Assembly (NCBI RefSeq): GCF_011927785.1
Contig: NZ_JAATJK010000001.1
Span: forward strand, 2,232,001 to 2,296,000
Source: Micromonospora profundi
GTDB lineage: Bacteria; Actinomycetota; Actinomycetes; Mycobacteriales; Micromonosporaceae
Direction: 5' to 3'
DNA: 64,000 nucleotides
The notes beneath the pieces were generated by a model. The model did no database searches. It saw nothing but the letters and a program-made list of their open reading frames with translations, and was not told where the DNA came from. Shown here piece by piece: positions 50,355 through 58,187 of this stretch (its first letter is position 1; each line of letters opens with the position of its first letter). A program made the translations under genes and the position numbers.

Positions 50355-51709
50355 CGGCCCGCCGGTCGCGCCGCTACGAGGCGCTGCGCTGGGTGCTCCT
50401 GGGCATCGCCGTGGTCGTCCTGGTGATCTTCCTGGGTGCCCAGCAGCAGCACGGCGCCGACGTCAGCTACGGTCGGTCGCCGGCCGAATCGGTGACGGCC
50501 CCGAAGGGGCCGGCTCCCCAGGCGGCCGATCCGACCGTGCCGTCGGTGGAGGAGATGACGGCGCTGGTGGACGCCAGCCCCGTGGTGCGGTTGCCCGGCT
50601 CGATCGCAGGGTGGGACGAGCAGCAGGTCCGTGAGGTGGCCGGCGACTTCCCGGTCCGCATCCTGGTCGCGCCGCCCTGGCTCGACGAGGACGAACAACG
50701 CCGGGTACGCGACGTGGAGAACGCCACCATCACGGTGATCGGCACCGAGGTGTCCGGCGACATCTACCGGGCCGTACCCGATGACCTGCCGAGTTGGCGT
50801 GCGCACTTCGCCACCGCCGACGTGACGGGCTCGCTTGTGGCACTGATCGCCGGGATGCGGGAGGTGCCTACCCCGGCCGACCACGACGTGCTGCGCTGGC
50901 GCGAGCCGAGCGGTCCGGAGTTGGCGGCCGTCGCCGCCGACCTGCGGACCAAGGGCCTGCACGCCGCCGCGGGAGCGAGTCTCACCGCGGTGCCGGGCAA
51001 GGCCGCGAAGACCGCGTTCCCGGACGGCGCCCTGTACGTGGCGCTTCCGCCGCAGCCGTTCGGAGAACCCCTGCCCCGCTTCGGGCCGGCCCTGACCGGC
51101 CTGTTCCCGGATACCCCGATCATCGTGATGTACGGCAACTGGATCGAATACCACGGCCCGGCGGCGGATTTCGCCGAGGTGGCCGGGGCGAGCTTCTACG
51201 GCCACTTCGCCGACCGGATCAGCCAGTACGACTATTCGCAGGACCACGTGCTGGCGGTCTACCTGAACCGGGTCACCGACATTCGCTACGCGGGGCTGTT
51301 CGACCGTCCGCTGCCGTACCGGCCGGTCGACCCGCTGCGGGTGGCGCTGCCCGCGCTGCCGTGGCTGTTCGCGGGCTGCGTGGCGATGTTCCTGGCCCTG
51401 TCGGTCCGGTCGCTGCGCCGGTCGAACGGCACGGGGATCCGGCGGGGCAACGGAGCGCCGGCCCGGCTGGCCGGTCTCACGGCGCTCGCCGTCGAGATGT
51501 CCCTGCTGACCGACGCGCGCAGCAACCCGGCGTTGACAAGGGGCATCGTCAAGCTCCAAGCGGCGCGTGCCGCGTTGGACGAGGAGTTGCCGGAGCACCA
51601 CGTGCTGTCGTTGTTGAAGGAGGCGGCCGACGAACTGGACGACAGCGCCCGAACGTCGGGCCTGATCAGTTACCGGCCGGAGCTCTACCTACAGGGCAGG
51701 TTGTCGTGA
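50351..51709 (+). CDS. Large two-pass membrane protein, unknown
   Basis: 452 residues. TM1 at about 13-31 (WVLLGIAVVVLVIFLGAQQQ) and TM2 near 345-365 (ALPWLFAGCVAMFLALSVRS), leaving a ~310-residue extracytoplasmic domain. That domain has two similar halves: one about 80-165 (VRILVAPPWLDEDEQRRVRD) and one about 190-280, each with strand-helix alternation, and contains PIIVMYGNWIEYHGPAADFA. The C-terminal ~85 residues are cytoplasmic and helical (RGIVKLQAARAALDEELPEH). No homologous family recognised. Coupled to its neighbours by GTGA overlaps. Confidence 0.75.
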   Translation: MTARRSRRYEALRWVLLGIAVVVLVIFLGAQQQHGADVSYGRSPAESVTAPKGPAPQAADPTVPSVEEMTALVDASPVVRLPGSIAGWDEQQVREVAGDFPVRILVAPPWLDEDEQRRVRDVENATITVIGTEVSGDIYRAVPDDLPSWRAHFATADVTGSLVALIAGMREVPTPADHDVLRWREPSGPELAAVAADLRTKGLHAAAGASLTAVPGKAAKTAFPDGALYVALPPQPFGEPLPRFGPALTGLFPDTPIIVMYGNWIEYHGPAADFAEVAGASFYGHFADRISQYDYSQDHVLAVYLNRVTDIRYAGLFDRPLPYRPVDPLRVALPALPWLFAGCVAMFLALSVRSLRRSNGTGIRRGNGAPARLAGLTALAVEMSLLTDARSNPALTRGIVKLQAARAALDEELPEHHVLSLLKEAADELDDSARTSGLISYRPELYLQGRLS

Positions 51710-52620
51710 AGAAGTCGCTCGGTGCTCTGGCAAGCACGTCCTTCGGTCTCGCCGTGCTTGCCTGCCTGGTGCTTGCCGGTTGGGCACTGTGGACCGGCGG
51801 GGTGCTCGACGGTCCGGCCGCCCGCCAGGTCCGCACGTCCTCCGTCTACGCGGCACCAGGTGTCGACCTGGACCGGGCCGCGGCCGAACGGATCATCGGC
51901 AACCGCCGCCTTGTCGTGCTGCTGCTGGAGCCGGGCGCCGACCTGCGGAAGGGCTGCCGCCAGGTCGTGCGAGCCGCCGACGGGAACGTCGTGCTGGTGC
52001 TGAGCCGCGACGGCGATGACTACGACACGTGGGGCTGCGCGCTGCTGCCCGGGCGCGACGACGAGAACTTCGGCCGGGCCGCCGTGGCGGAGTCGATCAT
52101 CGGCCGGGGCATCGACAATTTTGTCGACCGCCCGTTGGACGCGCTGAAGGTCATCACCGTCAATTACGACCTGTTGGTGAAGGCCGGCACCGTGCCCGAC
52201 GGCACGCGCACGATCAGCCCGTCGCTGCCGCGTTTCCTGCTCGCGGGGGCGGCGATCGTGGCCGTCGTCATCGGCTCGACCACGCTCTATGTGGCGGGTC
52301 GCCGGGCGGGCAGGCTCGCAGCCGTCCGCCGGCGCCGCCGCGACGAGCACGCCGACGCCCGTAGCGCGCTGGGCGCCGGCGCGGCCGTGCTGGCTCAGCA
52401 GATCATCGACCTCGACAAGCGGTACGCGGCGACGCGCCGCCGCAGAGGTGTCACGGGAGCCGAGGAGGACTTCGGCAGGCGGTACCTGGCGCTGACGTCG
52501 GACTACGCCGGGTTGCTCGACCGCATCGAGACGGTCGACGCGGGCGACGACGCAGCCGTACGCCAACTCGTCGATCATGTCGACGCGCTGAGCCGGCGGG
52601 CGGCGCAGGCAAGTCGGTGA
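51706..52620 (+). CDS. Two-pass membrane protein with an extracytoplasmic TPM-like domain
   Basis: 304 residues. TM1 at about 12-32 (FGLAVLACLVLAGWALWTGG), extracytoplasmic part at 35-178 (ERIIGNRRLVVLLLEPGADL, VVLVLSRDGDDYDTWGCALL, RGIDNFVDRPLDALKVITVN), TM2 at about 182-202 (FLLAGAAIVAVVIGSTTLYV) and a C-terminal helical cytoplasmic tail. The middle domain is weakly reminiscent of TPM domains but lacks a clear metal set; two Cys may form a disulfide. Same topology as the preceding 452-residue protein, so they probably form a complex. Confidence 0.75.
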   Translation: MKKSLGALASTSFGLAVLACLVLAGWALWTGGVLDGPAARQVRTSSVYAAPGVDLDRAAAERIIGNRRLVVLLLEPGADLRKGCRQVVRAADGNVVLVLSRDGDDYDTWGCALLPGRDDENFGRAAVAESIIGRGIDNFVDRPLDALKVITVNYDLLVKAGTVPDGTRTISPSLPRFLLAGAAIVAVVIGSTTLYVAGRRAGRLAAVRRRRRDEHADARSALGAGAAVLAQQIIDLDKRYAATRRRRGVTGAEEDFGRRYLALTSDYAGLLDRIETVDAGDDAAVRQLVDHVDALSRRAAQASR

Positions 52621-52639
52621 CGGTGACTTCCGGCCGGCT

Positions 52640-53539
52640 TCACGACCCGGCCGGCTCGGCCCGCCACACCCAGTTGCGCCGCTCGTACAGCGGTGTGAGG
52701 CCGACCCGGAGCATGTTGGAAAGCGACGGGTTGGACGAGCCCGGGTCGGGTCGGCCGGTCTCGGAGACGACCCACAGGCAGCCGGCCCGCGCCGCGGCGG
52801 CCGCCCGGGCCGTCAGCAGCGCCGACTGCGCGCCGCGACCCCTGTGGCTCGGCACTGTCGCCCCGGTGTTGAGCGAGGCCACCGTGCCGTGGACGAACAG
52901 GTTGGCGGCGGCGACCATCTCGTCGCCGTCCCAGGCGGCGTACGGGTGGAAGCGCGGGTCGCGCACGGCGCCGGCGAGCATCGGCCCGAGGTGCTGCTCG
53001 GGCATGCCGAAGCAGCGCAGCACCACCGACGCCCACTGACCGTGCAGGTCCGGAGGCACTGGGCCGACCCGCAGGTCGGTGCGGCCGGGTCGGAGCGTGT
53101 CGATCTCGGCGGCGAGCTTCACCCAGGTGCTGCCGCCGGTGATGTTCTCCCGCGCGCAGATGTCGTCCCAGTCCGCCGGTAGCAGGTCGGGGGCGATCTG
53201 GAGGACGGCGGCGGGTGTCGCCTCGGCGCGGTAGAAGTCGCACACCGCGGCGATGAGGTCGGCGGTGACCGGCTCGTCGACGCCGAACCCGAGCGCCTTG
53301 CTCCAGTAGCCGGTGGGGTCGTGTCGCATGGACAGCACCACCCCGCCGCCCATCCGGGTGGCCGTCATGCCGAGCGCGGCCCGGACGTCGGTGGGCGCCC
53401 CCGCCTCGTACTGGAACATGAACTCGGCTTCGGTCTGTTCGGCGAGCGCGAGCATCGTCTGGTCGGCTGTCACGGGGGACCAGACTGCCACGGCGGTGGT
53501 GCCGCCGGCGGGCGGGTGGTGCCACAACTGCCTGGTCAC
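52640..53539 (-). CDS. GNAT-family N-acetyltransferase
   Basis: 299 residues, of which the last ~130 (PYAAWDGDEMVAAANLFVHG, then VPSHRGRGAQSALLTARAAA and AGCLWVVSETGRPDPGSSNP) carry the GNAT core with an acetyl-CoA loop HRGRGAQ. The N-terminal ~150 residues form a degenerate second GNAT-like fold (AEFMFQYEAGAPTDVRAALG). Convergent with the membrane-protein operon; 54 bases separate its start from the IclR-type element of the catabolic cluster. Substrate unknown. Confidence 0.85.
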   Translation of the reverse strand: MTRQLWHHPPAGGTTAVAVWSPVTADQTMLALAEQTEAEFMFQYEAGAPTDVRAALGMTATRMGGGVVLSMRHDPTGYWSKALGFGVDEPVTADLIAAVCDFYRAEATPAAVLQIAPDLLPADWDDICARENITGGSTWVKLAAEIDTLRPGRTDLRVGPVPPDLHGQWASVVLRCFGMPEQHLGPMLAGAVRDPRFHPYAAWDGDEMVAAANLFVHGTVASLNTGATVPSHRGRGAQSALLTARAAAAARAGCLWVVSETGRPDPGSSNPSLSNMLRVGLTPLYERRNWVWRAEPAGS

Positions 53540-53593
53540 TGGGTGCGAGCCGTCGGCCGCAATGGGTTGACCGACCCCACCGCAGCCCCTATC

Positions 53594-53630
53594 GTTCCAG
53601 TACGTAGAACGGCGTACGGCTCAGTCGAAC
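53594..53630. promoter_or_regulatory. Cluster operator copy 1 (before the isomerase/FAD oxygenase unit)
   Basis: 37-base element starting GTTCC-N7-AGAACG and ending CGAAC, 25 of 37 bases identical to the element at 57287-57323. Contains the dyad GTTC-N9-GAAC. Lies 15 bases before the first start codon. Binding by the IclR protein at 55713 is inferred from genome context. Confidence 0.7.
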
Positions 53631-53645
53631 GATTTGGCGGTTGTA

Positions 53646-54437
53646 ATGGTCGAGGCAGCTCTGGGCATCATTGTTCCACCCGCCAACCCCACTGTTGAGC
53701 CGGAACTCCGTCGCCTGCTGCCGGCGCGGGTCCGCTACCACGTCGCCCGGCTGCCTGTCGTGAACGGCTCACTCGCGCAGCGGCTGGACCGCTACGCCGA
53801 ACTGCTGCCGGACACCGCCGCCACGCTCGACGGCCTCGACCTGCGCGCCACCTACGTCGCCTGCACCGGCTGCTACTACCGGCCGGGTCGCGGCGACGTG
53901 CACCGCACCGACAAGGCGGCGAGCGAGCGGCTCGGCGCACCGGTGTTCGGGGCGGCGAACGCGGTCCGGCAGGTGCTCGACCGCCTCGCGGTCCGGTCAC
54001 TGACCCTGATCTCGCCGTACCCGGACTGGCTCACCGAGCAGGCGGCGGCATTCTGGCGCGCGAACGGCCGCAGCGTCGGCACGCCGGTACCGGTGCCCGG
54101 CACCGGCGCCATCTACGACCTCAGCTCGACCACCGTCCGCGACACCGTGCGGCAGACCCTGCGCTCGCTCGCCGACGACGGTTTCCCGCCCGGGCACGCG
54201 GTGCTGCTGACCGGGACGGGCGCACCCAGCCTGGACGTCCTCGACGAGGTCCTGCCGCAGACACCCGTCCCGGTGCTGTCGTCCAACCTCGCCGGCGCCT
54301 GGCAGTTGCTGGAGACCGCCGGAATCACCCACCTGGCGGGCGAATCACCCAGCCCGGCGTTGCGGCACCTGGCCGCCACCCTGACTCAATCCCCCTCGAC
54401 CGGAATCGTCGGCGTTGTCGCCGGCGGGAAGGAGTGA
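53646..54437 (+). CDS. Maleate isomerase / arylmalonate decarboxylase-like enzyme
   Basis: 263 residues of the Asp/Glu racemase superfamily. GIIVPPANPTVEPELRRLLP is the N-terminal signature of the maleate isomerase and arylmalonate decarboxylase branch. The first active-site loop has Cys73 (ATYVACTGCYYRPG). The second, normally SCTxLxTLDVI in two-Cys isomerases, reads LLTGTGAPSLDVLDEVLP, so Gly190 stands where the second Cys should be. Two-Cys members isomerise or racemise; one-Cys members decarboxylate. Bacterial AMDase keeps the second Cys and has Gly at the first: here it is the reverse. A decarboxylase or lyase is therefore likelier than a maleate isomerase. First gene of the IclR-controlled cluster, overlapping nothing but coupled to the FAD enzyme. 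Confidence 0.82.
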   Translation: MVEAALGIIVPPANPTVEPELRRLLPARVRYHVARLPVVNGSLAQRLDRYAELLPDTAATLDGLDLRATYVACTGCYYRPGRGDVHRTDKAASERLGAPVFGAANAVRQVLDRLAVRSLTLISPYPDWLTEQAAAFWRANGRSVGTPVPVPGTGAIYDLSSTTVRDTVRQTLRSLADDGFPPGHAVLLTGTGAPSLDVLDEVLPQTPVPVLSSNLAGAWQLLETAGITHLAGESPSPALRHLAATLTQSPSTGIVGVVAGGKE

Positions 54438-54439
54438 AC

Positions 54440-55639
54440 GTGGCGTCCACCAGTCACGCCGTGCAAGCCCCAGTCGTCGTTCTCGGTGGCGGGCCGGTGG
54501 GCATGGTGACGGCCCTCGCCCTGGCCCGCCGGGACATCCCGGTGATCGTTCTCGAACGTGGCCCGGACGAGGTGCGGTCGGAGTGGCGCGGCTCCACCGT
54601 TCACCCCCCGACGACCGAACTGCTCGACGAGCTCGACCTGGCCGCCCCGCTGCTCAAGGAGGCGGTCCGGGTACACCGGCTGGACTACCGCGACCTGGAG
54701 CTGACCGAGTCCGCCTGCTTCTCCTACGAGGCGCTCGAAGGTGAGACCCGGTATCCGTTCCGGTTGCAGTACGAGCAGTACAAGCTGGTCCGGCTGCTGC
54801 GCCGCGCGGTCGCCGAGACACCGAACGTGGACATCCGGTTCGGGCACGACGTGGTCGGCCTGCGTCAGGACGACACGCATGTCGAGTTGGACGTGACTGT
54901 CGACGGCGCCCCGAGCGTGGTGAGCGCCCAGTGGGTGGTGGCCGCCGACGGCGCGCACAGCACCGCCCGCAAACTGCTCGACGTTCCGTTCCCCGGCTTC
55001 ACGTACCCGACGCTGAGCCTTGTGGTGGCCACCCCGTTCCGCTTCGAGGACGCGGTGCCCGATCTCGGCGCGGTCGGCTACTGGTCCGGCCCGAAGGGCC
55101 GCTTCTCGCTGATCAGGACCCCCGACATCTGGCGTGCGGCGCTGTCGACGGGCACCGGCGTCGACGACGAGCCCCCGTCCGGCACGCACCCGGCCTTCCT
55201 GGCCGCCGTGGACCTGCTGCTGGGGGGCACGCCCGACGCCCGCGAGTTGCCGCTGAGCCAGCACCAGACCTACCGCAGCCACCAGCGGCTCGCGGAGTCC
55301 TTCCGGATCGGCCGGGTGCTGCTGGCCGGCGACGCCGCCCACCTGAGCAGCACCACCGGCGGCATGGGTCTGAACTCGGGCATCCACGACGCGGTGGCGG
55401 TCGCCATCGCGCTGGCCGAGCCGGACCCGGACACGGCCACCAGTGAGTACGCGCAACGTCGCAGGTCGATCGCCGAGCGCTTCGTCCAGCCGACCACGAC
55501 GGAGAACCGCACCTCGGCCGACGGTGTCGAACTGGCCGGTCGCCGCGAGCGGCTGCTGCGCCTGCGGGCGCTCGCCGACAACCCCGAGGACGCCCGAAAC
55601 TACCTCCGCCGTGTCAGTATGCTCGGGATCCAGCACTAG
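54440..55639 (+). CDS. FAD-dependent monooxygenase (aromatic hydroxylase)
   Basis: About 399 residues, PHBH fold. FAD motif VVLGGGPVGMVTALALARRD at the N-terminus, the WVVAADGAHSTARKLL stretch (DG motif) in the middle and RVLLAGDAAHLSSTTGGMGL (GD motif) near 290. Such enzymes hydroxylate or open electron-rich aromatic or heteroaromatic acids with NAD(P)H and O2; MHPCO and 6-hydroxynicotinate 3-monooxygenase are relatives. Of the GTGs at 54434 and 54440, the second is better spaced from AAGGAG; the first would overlap the upstream stop. Coupled to the isomerase-like gene. Confidence 0.9.
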   Translation: MASTSHAVQAPVVVLGGGPVGMVTALALARRDIPVIVLERGPDEVRSEWRGSTVHPPTTELLDELDLAAPLLKEAVRVHRLDYRDLELTESACFSYEALEGETRYPFRLQYEQYKLVRLLRRAVAETPNVDIRFGHDVVGLRQDDTHVELDVTVDGAPSVVSAQWVVAADGAHSTARKLLDVPFPGFTYPTLSLVVATPFRFEDAVPDLGAVGYWSGPKGRFSLIRTPDIWRAALSTGTGVDDEPPSGTHPAFLAAVDLLLGGTPDARELPLSQHQTYRSHQRLAESFRIGRVLLAGDAAHLSSTTGGMGLNSGIHDAVAVAIALAEPDPDTATSEYAQRRRSIAERFVQPTTTENRTSADGVELAGRRERLLRLRALADNPEDARNYLRRVSMLGIQH

Positions 55640-55692
55640 ACGTCGGGCGTTCATCACAGCCAGATCGGTCAACCGCTGGCGTCGTTCCTATG

Positions 55693-55706
55693 CACCTCGA
55701 GAGGTG
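55693..55706 (+). promoter_or_regulatory. Palindrome covering the IclR ribosome binding site
   Basis: CACCTC-GA-GAGGTG, 6-bp arms, seven bases before the IclR ATG. The right arm is the Shine-Dalgarno, so folding could hide it, or it could be a small operator. Confidence 0.5.
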
Positions 55707-55712
55707 ATCTGA

Positions 55713-56642
55713 ATGGGGATCAGCGTGCCGACGTCCGAGTCGGAGGACGGTCATCGCTACACGACGAGCGGCCTGGGTCGCGCCCTGGCCGTGATCGACC
55801 TCCTCGCCGAACGCAGCCCGGAGATGATCGGGGTGTCGACTGTCGCCCGGGTCCTGAACCTGCCCAAGGCGGTGGCCCACCGCATCCTCAAGGAGCTGAC
55901 GGCCAACCAGTTCGTCACGTTCGACGAGGGCACCCGGCGCTACCGACTCGGGCCGGGCGCCCTCGCGGTCGGGCTGGCCGCCCTGCGCGCCATCGACGTG
56001 CAGGCGATCACCAACCGGCACATGCGGCGGTTGGTGGAGGCCACGGGGGAGACGGCGACCCTGTCGATGCGGCAGGGGTGGGTGCGGGTCTACACCGACC
56101 AGGTGCTCTCGCCGCACGAGATCCGGATGTCGGTCACGCTCGGTTCCCGCCATTCGCTTGTCGCCGGGTCGTCGTCCAAGGCGATCCTGGCGGCGCTGCC
56201 CGATTCCGAGATCGCCGAATACCTGGCCACCCATGAGCTGGTATCGGTCACCGCGGCCACCATCACGTCCGTCGAGCAGCTCTGGGCCGATCTGCGGGAG
56301 ATCCGTGAGCTGGGCTACGCGGTGAGCCGGGGCGAGCGGCAGGCCGGCGCGGTGAGTGTGGCCGCGCCGATCCGGCTGGCTTCCGGCGAGGTCTACGGGT
56401 CGTTGTCACTGTGCGGCCCTCAGGACCGTTTCTCGGCGCAGCTGCTTGTCGAGTACGGCGACCTGGTGGCCGACGCGGCCCGCCAGGTCAGCGCCGAGCT
56501 GGGCTACCAGCCCTCCGCGACGCAGGACGCCCCGGAGCCGGAGCCGGTGGAGCGCAAGCGTGCGCCCCGGCGTCAGGCGACGCGGTCGCTCGCGGACCAC
56601 GCCGCGACCAGTTCGGCCGAGGTCGTCGTCTCGCAGAAGTAG
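55713..56642 (+). CDS. IclR-family transcriptional regulator
   Basis: 309 residues. N-terminal winged helix GLGRALAVIDLLAERSPEMI, GVSTVARVLNLPKAVAHRIL then KELTANQFVTFDEGTRRYRL, and the IclR effector domain from ~90 to 270 (LSMRQGWVRVYTDQVLSPHE, AGSSSKAILAALPDSEIAEY, LREIRELGYAVSRGERQAGA). A ~35-residue basic, Pro-rich tail is beyond the usual 250-260 length. It lies between the FAD oxygenase and the transporter unit; matching 37-base elements before both support it as the cluster's regulator. Its 3' end overlaps the convergent hydrolase gene by 70 bases. Confidence 0.9.
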   Translation: MGISVPTSESEDGHRYTTSGLGRALAVIDLLAERSPEMIGVSTVARVLNLPKAVAHRILKELTANQFVTFDEGTRRYRLGPGALAVGLAALRAIDVQAITNRHMRRLVEATGETATLSMRQGWVRVYTDQVLSPHEIRMSVTLGSRHSLVAGSSSKAILAALPDSEIAEYLATHELVSVTAATITSVEQLWADLREIRELGYAVSRGERQAGAVSVAAPIRLASGEVYGSLSLCGPQDRFSAQLLVEYGDLVADAARQVSAELGYQPSATQDAPEPEPVERKRAPRRQATRSLADHAATSSAEVVVSQK

Positions 56643-57193
56643 AAGCCCAGGTTGCGGATCGCCGCCTCGGCGAGGTCCGCGCGGGTCCAGCCGACCAGGT
56701 CGGTCGGCATCGTGGCGGCCAGGTCTGCCATGTACGCGTCGCGGATGGTGGAGTCCACGCAGACGTTGGCGGCCGTCCCGACCGCTACCACGTGGTCACG
56801 TCCGTGCGCGCGAAGCAGGTTGTGCAGTGGCGTGCCCACGAACGCGCTGTAGCGCGTCTTCTCCAGGTGGCAGTCGCCCGGCTCGGGGCGCAGACCCTCG
56901 GCGAGTTCGGCGCCCCAGGAGCCGGCGGCGCAGACACTGAGCGGGCTGCGGCCCATCGCCTCGGCGCGGGCCCGCCGGGCCGGTGAAACGAGCTGCTCGT
57001 GGGCGGCCTGCCGCACCCAGATGACCAGGCATCCCGCGGCCCGCGCCCGGTCGAGGAAGCCCGGCAGCCGGCGGGCCAGCTCGGTGTTCACGCCGACGTC
57101 TGCGCCGAGCTTCGCCATGGCCCCGGTGGGGGAGCAGAAGTCGTTCTGCATGTCGATGACCAGCACCGCTGTGCGCTGCGGCAGGTGTTCCAT
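56573..57193 (-). CDS. Isochorismatase-like cysteine hydrolase
   Basis: 206 residues. The catalytic triad is present: Asp14 (LVIDMQNDF), Lys112 (LEKTRYSAF) and Cys145 (TAANVCVDSTI), so it should hydrolyse an amide such as N-carbamoyl, nicotinamide or maleamic-acid-type substrates. The family includes N-carbamoylsarcosine amidase and maleamate amidohydrolase NicF. Sits opposite the rest of the cluster and shares the promoter region with the ABC transporter. GGAGA lies before the ATG at 57191-57193. A role in amide removal from a ring-cleavage product is an inference. Confidence 0.88.
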   Translation of the reverse strand: MEHLPQRTAVLVIDMQNDFCSPTGAMAKLGADVGVNTELARRLPGFLDRARAAGCLVIWVRQAAHEQLVSPARRARAEAMGRSPLSVCAAGSWGAELAEGLRPEPGDCHLEKTRYSAFVGTPLHNLLRAHGRDHVVAVGTAANVCVDSTIRDAYMADLAATMPTDLVGWTRADLAEAAIRNLGFYFCETTTSAELVAAWSASDRVA

Positions 57194-57286
57194 GGGCGTT
57201 TCTCCGGAGTTGGGCGATTAGTAGGGAACTAGTCGTATGGAGTCGGGCCCTGCGGACCATTGACCTCGCCGCCGAACATAGCTTAC

Positions 57287-57323
57287 GTTCCCTCCAACAG
57301 AACGCCGTACTGCACAAGCGAAC
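57287..57323. promoter_or_regulatory. Cluster operator copy 2 (before the ABC transporter unit)
   Basis: Same 37-base design as 53594-53630: GTTCC-N7-AGAACG ... CGTAC ... CGAAC. Lies 94 bases from the start of the isochorismatase-like gene and 46 bases from the ABC ATPase, so may serve both directions. Confidence 0.7.
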
Positions 57324-57368
57324 AAACCCGCGTTGAATTTCACGGACCGGCCGGTGACAGGGGTACCC

Positions 57369-58166
57369 ATGAGTGCGATCAAAGTGGAGGGCGTCAGCAA
57401 GGTCTTCGCCGGCGCCGGTGGCCAGTCGATGCTCGCGCTGAGCGACGTCTCACTCGACATCGCCGACGGTGAGTTCGTGGTGCTGTTGGGCCCCTCCGGC
57501 TGCGGCAAGACCACACTGCTGCGGATCATCGGTCAGCTGGAGAGCCCGACCGTGGGGCGGGTGCGAATCGACCACGGCGACCGGCAGGAGAACGCCGACC
57601 GCCCGCTGGGCTTCGTCTTCCAGGAAGCCACGCTGATGCCGTGGCGGTCGACGGGCGCCAACGTCGCCCTGCCGCTGGAGATGGCCGGCGTGGGCCGCCG
57701 GGAGCGCGAGGAGAAGGTCCGCGAGATGCTGGCCCTCGTCGGGCTGCCCGAAGCGGCGAACAAGCTCCCGCACCAGCTCTCGGGCGGTATGCGGCAGCGG
57801 GTCTCCATCGCCCGGGCGCTCGCGCACGACCCCCAGGTGCTGCTCATGGACGAGCCGTTCGGCGCCCTGGACGCGCAGACCCGCGACATGATGAACGCCG
57901 AGTTGCAGCGCATCTGGCTGGAGAACCGCAAGACTGTCGTCTTCGTGACGCACTCCGTCTCCGAGGCCGTCTTCCTGGCCGACCGCATCGTGATGCTGGG
58001 GACCAAGCCCGGTCACATCCACTCCATCACCGAGGTGACGCTGCCGCGTCCGCGCACCCTCGCGATGACCGAGTCCGCCGAGTTCCGCTCCCTCGCGACC
58101 GAGCTGCGCCGCCAGATCGGCGAGGTGCAGCAGGACAACGACATTCGACCCGCCGTCTCGGCCTGA
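57369..58166 (+). CDS. ABC transporter ATP-binding protein (NitT/TauT type)
   Basis: 265 residues. Walker A LLGPSGCGKTTLLRIIGQLE, Q-loop VFQEATLMPWRS, signature LSGGMRQRVSIARALAHDP, Walker B VLLMDEPFGALDAQTRDMM and the switch His in VVFVTHSVSEAV. Group of SsuB/TauB/NrtD ATPases that power uptake of sulfonates, nitrate, taurine, thiamine precursors and aromatic compounds. AGGGG precedes the ATG. First gene of the transport and ThDP-enzyme operon, followed 21 bases later by the permease. Confidence 0.93.
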   Translation: MSAIKVEGVSKVFAGAGGQSMLALSDVSLDIADGEFVVLLGPSGCGKTTLLRIIGQLESPTVGRVRIDHGDRQENADRPLGFVFQEATLMPWRSTGANVALPLEMAGVGRREREEKVREMLALVGLPEAANKLPHQLSGGMRQRVSIARALAHDPQVLLMDEPFGALDAQTRDMMNAELQRIWLENRKTVVFVTHSVSEAVFLADRIVMLGTKPGHIHSITEVTLPRPRTLAMTESAEFRSLATELRRQIGEVQQDNDIRPAVSA

Positions 58167-58187
58167 TCAGCAACTGAGGTGTCGCAC

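Noticed and set aside
53646..57193. Reading the cluster as a standard nicotinate (nic) pathway
   Set aside because: No NicX-type dioxygenase or NicD-type deformylase is visible, the maleate isomerase-like protein lacks its second Cys, and a ThDP enzyme plus aldehyde dehydrogenase are not part of that pathway.
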